Of a stretch of DNA of 26,156 nt, positions 6,902 to 14,388 are shown one piece after another. Made by a program: the position numbers and the translations under genes. Source of the DNA: Actinomycetota bacterium. GTDB taxonomy: Bacteria; Actinomycetota; Actinomycetes; Streptosporangiales; Streptosporangiaceae. Position 1 is the first letter of the stretch. Each line of letters begins with the position of its first letter. Under the pieces are notes generated by a model. It did no database searches. It was not told the DNA's origin and saw only the letters and a program-made list of their open reading frames with translations. The stretch is taken from contig PMST01000487.1 in assembly GCA_003168295.1 (NCBI GenBank), positions 1 through 26,156 of the forward strand, given 5' to 3'.

Positions 6902-9022
6902 CTACGACGTGGGCTCGGTGAGGTTGTAGACGGTCTCGCCGCCGACGGTCTTCTTCGTAAAGTGGGCCGCGACCCATTTCGTGATGGCCGTGGAGCCCTT
7001 CCCGCCGCCGAAGCTCTCGGTGCCCTGGCCCACGTAGTAATGGATTTCGTGCTTGGCCACGAGCTCTTTGAACACGGCCAGAGTGGGCCACGGGTCGGTC
7101 CCGTTGAACCCGCCGATGGAAATCACCGCGTCACCGGTGGCTAGTTCGAGGGGCGCCGCGGCCTCTGAACCCACGGTGGCGGCCACCCACTTGTAGCTGG
7201 ACGCATCCTGCTCGAGAAGCTTCTTCAGGGCGCTGCTCACGGTCGTACTGCCGCCAAGCCCGCCGCCCGCGCCGCTGAAGCCGCCCGCACCGCCGAGGCT
7301 GCTCGGCCGGGTACGCGCCGAGCCGCTACCGCCGGGAACCATGCCCTTTGGGGCGCTCGTCCCGCTGCCACCGGGCCGTGCACCGGCTGGCCCGGCGGAT
7401 CCGGCTGACCCAGCGGATCCGCCACGAGCCCCGGTCCGGCCGCCAGCGAACCCGCCCCCGCCGCCGAACCCTACAGTCTGCGGTCCGGCACTCACGATCG
7501 CACCCGTGCGGGCCGAGTTCACCGTGTCGAGCGCGTAGGCGGTCGGCCCGGCCAGCCCCGCGACCAAGGCGAGTCCGACCGGGACAAGCACCAGCGCCCG
7601 CCGCCCACGACGCCAACCCGACGACCCCGGCGACTCCGATAGCCTCACCAGGTACGGAGCCGCGAACACCGCTGCCGCGGCGGCTACCCCCACGACCACG
7701 ATGACCCAGCGCAGCCAGGGCAGCCAGTCCGGGGTGCGATCGAGCAGTATGTAGGCCCACACGGCCGTGGCCACGATCGCCACCGCCACGGTGATGCGCC
7801 CGGCCAGTCCGAGCCGTGCCTGCCACAATGCCGTCGCGCCGACACCGACAAGCGCCGCGATGCCGGGCGCGAGGGCGACCATGTAGTACGGGTGGATGAT
7901 GCCGCTCATGTAGCTGAACACCAGGCCGGTGACGAGCACCCAGCCTCCCCACAGCAGCGCCGCGGCCCGGGTCCTGTCGGTCCGCACCGCCCGCCGCGAC
8001 ACCCACAGCATGGCCCCAAGCGAGATGAGCGCCGCGGGCAGCAGCCAGCTGATCTGCCCGCCGAACTCGGATTCGAACAGCCGCAGGATCCCGGTCGCGC
8101 CGCCGAACGCCGTGCTCCCCGCACGGCCACCGCCGATGGAACCGGTCTCGTTGCCGGTCAGCCGGCCCAGGCCGTTGTATCCGATGGCGAGCTGCAGGAT
8201 GTTGTTGTCGGTGGAGCCGCCGAAGTAAGGCCGGTCGGCGGCGGGCGTCAGCTCGGCGGCGAGGATCCACCATCCGGCCCCGACGATGATGCCGACGCCC
8301 ATGAGCACCGTCTGCCAGATGCGCTTGCCGAGCCGGGGCGGCCCGGCCCACAGGTAGGCCACCGCGAATCCCGGCACGACCAGGAACGCCTGCAGCATCT
8401 TGGCCAGGAACGCGAATCCGAGCAGCAGGCCGCCGAACACCAGCCACTTGGTCCGCCCGCTCTCGATCGCGCGCACCAGCGTGTACGCGGCCGCGGTCAT
8501 CAGCAGCACCAGCAGTGCGTCGGGGTTGTTGTACCTGAACATCAGCGCCGCGACCGGCGTGAGCGCGAGCACAAGCCCCGCGACCAGGCCTGCCGGCGGC
8601 CCGAACCAGCGCTTGACCGCGGCGTAGAGCAGCGCGACCGAAGCCACGCCCTCCAGCGCCTGCGGAACTAGCATCGACCATTGGCTGAAACCGAATATCC
8701 GGCCGGATATCTCCATCACCCACAACGACGCCGGGGTCTTATCGACGGTGATGAAGTTGGAGGAGTCAAACGAGCCGAAGAAGAAGGCTTTCCAGCTCTT
8801 GGTGCCTGCCTGCACCGCGGCCGAGTAGAAGTCATTCGCCCAGCCGTTCCTGGTGACGTCCCATAGGTAAAGGACGGCGGTGAGCGCAAGCAGCCCGAAC
8901 ATCGCGGGGCGAGCCCAGCTGGGATCGGCCTCCGGCCCCCGGAGCAGGCGCCGAAACCGGTTCCCGGCCGGCCGGGGGCGGCTGCCTATCGCGTGTTTCG
9001 AGATAGAGGTGGTCGCGCTCAA
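6902..9022 (-). CDS. GT39-family membrane glycosyltransferase (YkcB/ArnT-like)
   Basis: The 706-residue polytopic protein resembles protein-mannosyltransferase/ArnT-type enzymes that move a sugar from a polyprenyl-phosphate carrier on the outer face of the membrane. After a basic tail, the first membrane segment (ALTAVLYLWDV) is followed by the family's catalytic loop region (NDFYSAAVQAG, then SNFITVDKTPASLWV). About ten further hydrophobic segments run to about residue 495. Residues about 508-590 are an extreme Gly/Ser/Ala/Pro linker (GFGGGGGFAGG), followed by a soluble C-terminal domain of about 110 residues. Bacillus YkcB has a similar plan as I recall. The start overlaps the GT2 stop in ATGA, so the two are coupled. 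The acceptor is unknown. Confidence 0.9.
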   Translation of the reverse strand: MSATTSISKHAIGSRPRPAGNRFRRLLRGPEADPSWARPAMFGLLALTAVLYLWDVTRNGWANDFYSAAVQAGTKSWKAFFFGSFDSSNFITVDKTPASLWVMEISGRIFGFSQWSMLVPQALEGVASVALLYAAVKRWFGPPAGLVAGLVLALTPVAALMFRYNNPDALLVLLMTAAAYTLVRAIESGRTKWLVFGGLLLGFAFLAKMLQAFLVVPGFAVAYLWAGPPRLGKRIWQTVLMGVGIIVGAGWWILAAELTPAADRPYFGGSTDNNILQLAIGYNGLGRLTGNETGSIGGGRAGSTAFGGATGILRLFESEFGGQISWLLPAALISLGAMLWVSRRAVRTDRTRAAALLWGGWVLVTGLVFSYMSGIIHPYYMVALAPGIAALVGVGATALWQARLGLAGRITVAVAIVATAVWAYILLDRTPDWLPWLRWVIVVVGVAAAAAVFAAPYLVRLSESPGSSGWRRGRRALVLVPVGLALVAGLAGPTAYALDTVNSARTGAIVSAGPQTVGFGGGGGFAGGRTGARGGSAGSAGSAGPAGARPGGSGTSAPKGMVPGGSGSARTRPSSLGGAGGFSGAGGGLGGSTTVSSALKKLLEQDASSYKWVAATVGSEAAAPLELATGDAVISIGGFNGTDPWPTLAVFKELVAKHEIHYYVGQGTESFGGGKGSTAITKWVAAHFTKKTVGGETVYNLTEPTS

Positions 9023-10332
9023 CTTGTTCTCTCCCTCTGAGCTGTCATGGCTGTTTGCTGGACGGTTGATCCGAACGGCTCGACCGGGCTGGGCCGCAGT
9101 GGCTTGGCTCTCGCATTGTCGTCCGTCTCGGCAGGCGGGCGGCTCGCGCCGCGCTTCGATCGGCCGAAGACCCAGGTGCGGTACAGCGCGAAGCTAAGGG
9201 CGGCGGCCACCAGGCTCGCGTCAAGCAGGACCGCGATCTCGGTGCCGAGACCGGGATGCGGCGAGCCCGCATACAAGACGGCCAGCGAGCCGGCGGTCAG
9301 CGCCAGCATGATGCCGAACGTGAGCAGTCCCTTGAACTGGTGCCTGGCGGCATTCTGTGGTCCGCTGATGCCGAACGTCAGCCGGCGGCGGGCGGCCGTG
9401 TTGGCCACGGCGGTCAGCAGCAGGCTGACGAGATTGGCGGCCTGGGCCGGCATGCTGCCGCTCAGCAGCAGGTAAAGCCCCAGGTAAGCGACCACGCTGG
9501 CGACCCCGATGACGGCGAACCTGGCGATTTGCATCGCCAGGCTGCTGGACTCGGCCGGCTCCGGGTCGTGGCGGCGGGCCGCGAGTGAGGGACCGCGCAG
9601 CTGAGGGACCTGGATCGTCCCGCGGGCGAAGCCGGTGCCGAGCCGCGCCAAACCGCGCAGGTCGGCCAGGGCGGTACCTACGATGTCGACTCTCGAGTCG
9701 AGGTCGTCGATCCAGTCCACCGGGACCTCGTGGATGCGCAGCCCGGCCCGCTCGGCCAGCACCAGCAGTTCGGTGTCGAAGAACCAGCCGGTGTCCCGGG
9801 TCAGCGGCAGCAGCGCCCGGGCCTGATCGCGCCTGATCGCCTTGAAGCCGCACTGGGCGTCCGAGAAGCGCACTCCCATAAGGGTGTGCAGCAGCACGTT
9901 ATAGCTGCGCGAGATGAGCTCGCGCTTCGGGCCGCGGATGACCCTGGATCCCCGGGCCAGCCGGGTGCCGATGGCGAGGTCGCTATGCCCGGACAGCAGC
10001 GGCGCCACCAGCGGCAGCAGGCCGTTGAGGTCCGTCGACAAATCGACATCCATGTACGCGAGGACTTCGGCGTCGCTCTGCGACCAGATGGCCCGCAGGG
10101 CCCGGCCGCGCCCCGGCAGGTCCATGTGCACGGCCCGCACCTCGGCCAGTTCGCGGGCCAGCCCGGTGGCGATGGCCCAGGTGGTGTCGGTGCTGCCATT
10201 GTCCGCGATCGTGACCCTGGCGGTGAACGGGAAGCTCTCGCGCAGATAGGCCACCAGCCGCCGGATGCTCGGTACCAGGTCACGCTCTTCGTTGCGAACC
10301 GGCACAACGACATCTACCTGCAGAACCTTCAT
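9019..10332 (-). CDS. Bifunctional GT2 glycosyltransferase/GtrA protein (YkcC-like polyprenyl-phosphate sugar synthase)
   Basis: Residues 1 to about 235 are a GT2 domain of the dolichol-phosphate-mannose-synthase type: VDVVVPVRNEE, ADNGSTD (43-49), the metal-binding YMDVDLST with D95 and D97, CGFKAIRR, and WFFDTELL. Residues about 270-395 are a GtrA membrane domain with four hydrophobic helices, ending YRTWVFG. The enzyme should load a sugar from a nucleotide donor onto polyprenyl phosphate, and the GtrA part may flip or hand it over. The downstream GT39 enzyme is then the probable user, which the 4-base overlap supports. A polar tail of about 40 residues follows. The sugar cannot be deduced. 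Confidence 0.93.
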   Translation of the reverse strand: MKVLQVDVVVPVRNEERDLVPSIRRLVAYLRESFPFTARVTIADNGSTDTTWAIATGLARELAEVRAVHMDLPGRGRALRAIWSQSDAEVLAYMDVDLSTDLNGLLPLVAPLLSGHSDLAIGTRLARGSRVIRGPKRELISRSYNVLLHTLMGVRFSDAQCGFKAIRRDQARALLPLTRDTGWFFDTELLVLAERAGLRIHEVPVDWIDDLDSRVDIVGTALADLRGLARLGTGFARGTIQVPQLRGPSLAARRHDPEPAESSSLAMQIARFAVIGVASVVAYLGLYLLLSGSMPAQAANLVSLLLTAVANTAARRRLTFGISGPQNAARHQFKGLLTFGIMLALTAGSLAVLYAGSPHPGLGTEIAVLLDASLVAAALSFALYRTWVFGRSKRGASRPPAETDDNARAKPLRPSPVEPFGSTVQQTAMTAQRERTS

Positions 10333-10403
10333 GTCTATCAGAATCAGCTACCACGCTCTGCCCCGGCTGAAGCAATGTTATGTGCGAGCTATGAACGAAA
10401 CCG

Positions 10404-10424
10404 GCGCTCACTGCGTGTGAGCGC
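10404..10424 (-). terminator. Terminator hairpin after the Fpg/Nei gene
   Basis: An 8-base perfect stem (10404-10411 with 10417-10424) and 5-base loop begin 3 bases after the Fpg stop. Minus-strand sequence beyond it has only a short T-rich run (GGTTTCGTTC). It would isolate Fpg from the downstream glycosyltransferase pair. Confidence 0.6.
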
Positions 10425-10427
10425 GCC

Positions 10428-11252
10428 TTAGGGGCCCGTCTGCTCGCGGGAACACCACCAGGTCGAGCGGCCGCCGACCGTGCCGTGTTTCATCTCGGCG
10501 CCACAGCGCGGGCAGATGCCGCCGGGGTGGCGAGCCGGGATGACGTCGCCGGTGTGCACGCCGCCTTTGGCGGTGGCAGACCGCAGGGCGGATTCCAGCG
10601 CGCGGTAGAGACGGTCGGCGTCCTTGCGCTGGAGGCTGGCCGTCCGGGCGGCAGGCGAGATCTTCGCCTTCCACAGCGCCTCATCGGCCAGCAAGTTCCC
10701 GACTCCGGCGATCTTGGCTTGGTCAAGCAGGCGGGCCTTGACCGCGATTGACCCTTTCGTGATCAGGCCGCGGAACTCCGCGGGCGTGACCTCCGCGGCG
10801 TCCGGGCCGAGCGCGTCGATGTCGGGGTTCAGCCGGACCCGCCCGAGCCGGCGTTTGTCGAAGAGCACCAGGCTGCCGCCATCAGCGAACTCGAGAGCGA
10901 AGCGGTTCCACGCGGCCTTGCGCGGCTGCGCGTCGCGGCGGGCCGGGCCGCCGCCTTCGACCGCCTCGCCGCCTGGGGACGTGACCACGATGCGGCCCCC
11001 CATGCCCAGGTGGATACCGAGGTCGGGGCCGGCGCCGGTCGAGCGGTTCACGTCAGAGCTCTCGCACCACATGGTTTTGCCGCGCCGGCGAGCCGCCGTG
11101 AGCACGCGCCCGGTCAGCGCGGCGCGCAACTCGCCGGGGGAGTGCGGTCGGCATACGAACGTGTCAGCGTCGTCGACATCGACAATGCGGCGGTGCAGGG
11201 CCTGATCCGCGATCAGGCTGCGAGCGGTTTCAACCTCGGGAAGTTCCGGCAC
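10428..11252 (-). CDS. Fpg/Nei-family DNA glycosylase with incomplete zinc finger
   Basis: This 274-residue base-excision enzyme removes oxidised bases and cleaves the abasic site. The processed N terminus PELPEVE supplies the P2 nucleophile and E3; RRRGK gives a conserved Lys at 59; the H2TH region contains AKIAGVGNLLADEALW. The start must be this GTG, since the enzyme needs Pro after the initiator Met. The only purine-rich tract (GAAGAG) touches the start codon, so initiation may be leaderless or weak. The zinc finger begins CPRCGAEM and keeps GGRSTWWC, but the expected fourth Cys position is Glu (CSRE). It may therefore bind metal poorly or be zincless. Subfamily (Fpg or Nei) is uncertain. 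Confidence 0.92.
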   Translation of the reverse strand: MPELPEVETARSLIADQALHRRIVDVDDADTFVCRPHSPGELRAALTGRVLTAARRRGKTMWCESSDVNRSTGAGPDLGIHLGMGGRIVVTSPGGEAVEGGGPARRDAQPRKAAWNRFALEFADGGSLVLFDKRRLGRVRLNPDIDALGPDAAEVTPAEFRGLITKGSIAVKARLLDQAKIAGVGNLLADEALWKAKISPAARTASLQRKDADRLYRALESALRSATAKGGVHTGDVIPARHPGGICPRCGAEMKHGTVGGRSTWWCSREQTGP

Positions 11253-11359
11253 CTCTTCGTTTTACCCGCCACCTTGACCACGGCAGTGAAGATCCGGCGC
11301 TTTGGTACGGAACCTCTGGGCCGTGACGCTTCCTAGCTGAACGGGCCGTGGTGCACGTA

Positions 11360-12091
11360 TCAGGCGCCCTCGGGCGCCTCGCCTGACGGCAGGACGGCCG
11401 CGAACCGGTCCGCGGCCCGGTCAAGCTGAGACAGGATGTGCTGCCGGGCCGGTGCGTTAAGGGGGGTGTCAGGGAGCTCGATAAGCTCCCGCAGGATCGG
11501 GACCAACGGGGCGTATTTGCCGGCCAGCGTGCGCACCCGGGGACCGGTGGTATGGATCAGGCCGACGCCGTTGTCGGTGAAGTCGGATGCCTTGATGATC
11601 CGCGCCCACGGGTGACTGCGCAGGCTTTCCGCGACGTGCTCCCGGTACTGCTCGTGCACGTCCCGGTCCGGCGTGTACACCGGGTTGGTGACGGCGCCGA
11701 TCAGTTCGGCTACCCGCGGCCCGAACTCCGCGGCCAGCACCGCGAGCGCGGCCTCCTGGTCGTCGACGCCGCCGGTCAGCTCGGCGGCGTGATCTTCTAC
11801 CGCGTCGTGCAGCAGGGCGGCGCAGATCACGTCGGCGTCGTGCACGCCGTAGTGGGACATGATCCGGATCGCCACCCGCAGCAGGTGGTTGACGTAGGGT
11901 TCGCGCTCCCTGCGGTCGTTCGCGTGCAGCCGGGAGGCAAGATCCAGGGCCCGGTTCAGGCGGCGCTGGTCCTGCCCGGGCAGCGACTCGATCTCCACCG
12001 CGAACCGCTCCCGCAAACCCTCCTCGCCGTAGGTCGAGGTGATCGCGTGCAGCGGCATCGTCGCCAGGAGCCGCCGCTGGCCGGTGTCCAT
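11360..12091 (-). CDS. HD-domain phosphohydrolase, probable stand-alone (p)ppGpp hydrolase
   Basis: The 243-residue protein carries an HD hydrolase domain whose residues line up with the Rel/SpoT hydrolase site as I remember it: H69 (REPYVNH), the H95-D96 pair and E99-D100 (LLHDAVED), and later KASDFTDN with Asp then Asn four residues on. No synthetase or TGS/ACT domain is present. This fits a small alarmone hydrolase (MESH1/SAH type), which would lower (p)ppGpp or related nucleotides in the cytoplasm, but other HD nucleotide phosphohydrolases remain possible. The first 50 residues are a helical extension. It is divergent from the purine cluster across 138 bases in which I found no convincing promoter. 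Confidence 0.85.
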   Translation of the reverse strand: MDTGQRRLLATMPLHAITSTYGEEGLRERFAVEIESLPGQDQRRLNRALDLASRLHANDRREREPYVNHLLRVAIRIMSHYGVHDADVICAALLHDAVEDHAAELTGGVDDQEAALAVLAAEFGPRVAELIGAVTNPVYTPDRDVHEQYREHVAESLRSHPWARIIKASDFTDNGVGLIHTTGPRVRTLAGKYAPLVPILRELIELPDTPLNAPARQHILSQLDRAADRFAAVLPSGEAPEGA

Positions 12092-12229
12092 GCCTTAGAA
12101 CTAGCACACAAGCGATCCGATCTGCGCACCGCAGCAGGCTTGACCTCGAAGCTGAGCACAAGACCGGAAATACCGTTGTAATAACCGCTGGCCACACTGG
12201 AGTACCACGATCTGGAGGAGGCTGCGGGC

Positions 12230-13588
12230 GTGCTGGCGATTGATGGCTGCCATATCGCGACGGTGGACGGGGCCGGGACGGAACACCCGGCCGGCTACCT
12301 GGTCATGCAGGACGACCGGATCGTCGCGGTCGGGCCGGGGCCGCTGCCGCCGCAGTACGCGGGCGGGGAGCGGGTCGACGGCTCGGGCCTGCTGGCCACT
12401 CCCGGCCTGGTGAACACCCATCATCACCTGTACCAGTGGATCACCCGCGGGTACGCGGCCGACGACACCCTGTTCGGCTGGCTGACCACCCTGTACCCGG
12501 TCTGGGCCAGGCTGGACGCAGATCTCGTGCACGCCTCGGCGGCCGCGAATCTGGGCTGGCTGGCGCTGTCCGGCTGCAGCACCACCGCCGATCACCACTA
12601 CGTTTTCCCGGCCGGGCGCGGCGACCTCCTCGAGGCCGGGATCCTCGCCGCCCGCCAGATCGGGCTGCGGTTTCACCCCGGCCGCGGGTCGATGAACCTG
12701 GGGCAGTCATCGGGGGGCCTGCCGCCGGACTCGGTCGTCGAGAAGCACGACGACATCCTGGCGGCCACTGCCGACGCGATCGACCGCTGGCATGACTCCT
12801 CGCCCGGGGCGATGACCAGGATCGCGGTCGCGCCGTGCTCGCCCTTCTCGGTCACCGCCGAGCTGATGCGCGACAGCGCCGAGCTGGCCAGGCAGGCGGG
12901 AGTCCGGATGCACACGCACCTCGCGGAGACCCTGGACGAGGAGGAATTCTGCCTCGAGACCTACGGGCGGACGCCGGCCCAGTACGCCCAGGATCTCGGC
13001 TGGCTCGGTCCGGACGTGTGGCTGGCTCATTGCGTCCACCTGTCCGATGAGGCGGTCAGCCGGTTCGCGGCCACCGGCACCGGCGTGGCCCACTGCCCGA
13101 CCTCCAACGGCCGCCTCGGCTCCGGCATCGCGCGGGTGCGGGATCTGCTGGCGGCCGGCGCGCCCGTCGGCCTCGGCGTTGACGGCTCGGCCTCCAACGA
13201 GTCAGGCAAGATGATCGACGAGCTGCACCAGGCACTGCTGGCTGCCCGGTTCGCCCACGGCCCGCTGGCGCTGTCGGTCCGGGAGTCGCTGCGTCTGGCG
13301 ACCATGGGCGGGGCGCGCTGCCTCGGCCGCGAAGGCGAGCTTGGCTCGCTGGAGGTGGGCAAGCTGGCCGATGTCGCCTTGTGGCAGGTCGGCGGCCTGG
13401 CCGGCGCCGGCATCGCCGATCCGCTGTGCACGCTGGTCTTCGGCGCTCCGGCCCTGGACCGGCTCTGGGTCCACGGCCGCCCGGTGGTGAGCGACGGCCA
13501 GCTGGTGAACGCGGATGCCGGGGAGCTGGCGGCCGGGGCCGCCGCGGCGAGCGCGCGAATCGGCGGGCTGGCCAGGACGAAAGCCTGA
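12230..13588 (+). CDS. Amidohydrolase, probable 8-oxoguanine deaminase (AtzB/TrzN-like subgroup)
   Basis: The 452-residue protein belongs to the metal-dependent amidohydrolases acting on purines or triazines. Motifs in order are GLVNTHHHLYQ (metal ligands H64, H66), MHTHLAE, WLAHCVHLS and GLGVDGSASNES with the catalytic Asp. The C-terminal beta-sandwich contains LEVGKLADVALW. GVDGSASNES matches enzymes called 8-oxoguanine or hydroxydechloroatrazine deaminase; placement before xanthine dehydrogenase and urate oxidase genes supports purine deamination, 8-oxoguanine giving urate. Start is GTG with GGAGGAG 9 bases upstream. It is the first gene of the cluster; the FAD subunit starts 2 bases after its stop. 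Guanine deaminase activity is the main alternative. Confidence 0.88.
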   Translation: MLAIDGCHIATVDGAGTEHPAGYLVMQDDRIVAVGPGPLPPQYAGGERVDGSGLLATPGLVNTHHHLYQWITRGYAADDTLFGWLTTLYPVWARLDADLVHASAAANLGWLALSGCSTTADHHYVFPAGRGDLLEAGILAARQIGLRFHPGRGSMNLGQSSGGLPPDSVVEKHDDILAATADAIDRWHDSSPGAMTRIAVAPCSPFSVTAELMRDSAELARQAGVRMHTHLAETLDEEEFCLETYGRTPAQYAQDLGWLGPDVWLAHCVHLSDEAVSRFAATGTGVAHCPTSNGRLGSGIARVRDLLAAGAPVGLGVDGSASNESGKMIDELHQALLAARFAHGPLALSVRESLRLATMGGARCLGREGELGSLEVGKLADVALWQVGGLAGAGIADPLCTLVFGAPALDRLWVHGRPVVSDGQLVNADAGELAAGAAAASARIGGLARTKA

Positions 13589-13590
13589 TC

Positions 13591-14388
13591 ATGGACCTAC
13601 CCGGCATTACCGAGGTCGTCGACGCCAGGCTGGGCGCCTGGCGCCCGGGTGATGCCTGGCTGGCCGGCGGTACCTGGCTGTTCTCCGAGCCGCAGCCGGA
13701 CCTGTCCCGGCTGCTTGACCTGTACGCCTTCGGCTGGCCGTCGCTGCGGGTGAGCCGGGACGGGCTGGAGATCGGCGCCACCTGCACGCTGGCCGAACTG
13801 GCCCGGATGCGGGCCCCGCAGTGGCGGGCCGCCCCGCTGATCGGCCAGTGCTGCGCCGCGCTCCTCGGCTCGTTCAAGGTATGGAACGCCGCCACCGTGG
13901 GCGGGAACCTCTGCCTGGCCTTGCCGGCCGGACCGATGATCTCGCTCACCTCGGCTCTCGACGGGATATGCACCATCTGGTGCCCGGACGGCGCAGCCCG
14001 CAGCGTCGGTGTCACCGACTTCGTGACCGGCGCCGGTCGTAATGTGCTGCAACCTGGTGAGCTGCTGCGCTCGGTGCACCTGCCGGCCCGTGCGCTGGGC
14101 GGCCTGACGGCCTTCCGGCAGCTCTCGCTGTCACCGCTGGGCCGCTCGGCGGCGGTCGTCATCGGCCGCCGGTCGGCCGATGGCACGCTGGTGCTCACGG
14201 TGACCGCCGCGACCCCGCGGCCGGTCCAGCTCCGGTTCGCCTCGCCTCCCACGCAAGACGAGCTGCAGGCGTCCCTGGCCGTCGCCGCGCCGCCGTATCA
14301 CGATGACGTGCACGGCTCCCCGGCCTGGCGGGAGGCCATCACCGGGCACCTGGCCCTTGAGGTCCTCGAGGAGTTGGCACCCGCATGA
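13591..14388 (+). CDS. FAD-binding subunit of a xanthine dehydrogenase-family molybdenum hydroxylase
   Basis: The 265-residue protein matches the medium subunit of molybdenum hydroxylases. AWLAGGTWLF near residue 23 corresponds to the first FAD-contacting Gly-rich loop, EIGATCTLAEL follows, and WNAATVGGNLCLALPAG is the second FAD motif. The C-terminal part (from about residue 165) is the CO-dehydrogenase flavoprotein-type domain. It passes electrons from the iron-sulfur clusters to NAD or another acceptor. I start it at the ATG at 13591, 2 bases after the deaminase stop, with no separate ribosome site, so it is translationally coupled. Its stop overlaps the next start in ATGA, which indicates stoichiometric expression with the Fe-S/Mo partner. 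Confidence 0.92.
   Translation: MDLPGITEVVDARLGAWRPGDAWLAGGTWLFSEPQPDLSRLLDLYAFGWPSLRVSRDGLEIGATCTLAELARMRAPQWRAAPLIGQCCAALLGSFKVWNAATVGGNLCLALPAGPMISLTSALDGICTIWCPDGAARSVGVTDFVTGAGRNVLQPGELLRSVHLPARALGGLTAFRQLSLSPLGRSAAVVIGRRSADGTLVLTVTAATPRPVQLRFASPPTQDELQASLAVAAPPYHDDVHGSPAWREAITGHLALEVLEELAPA

Noticed and set aside
7892..8671. Plus-strand frame rich in His, Gln, Arg and Pro opposite the GT39 gene
   Set aside because: It mirrors membrane-protein codons in antisense and has no ribosome site or recognisable domain.
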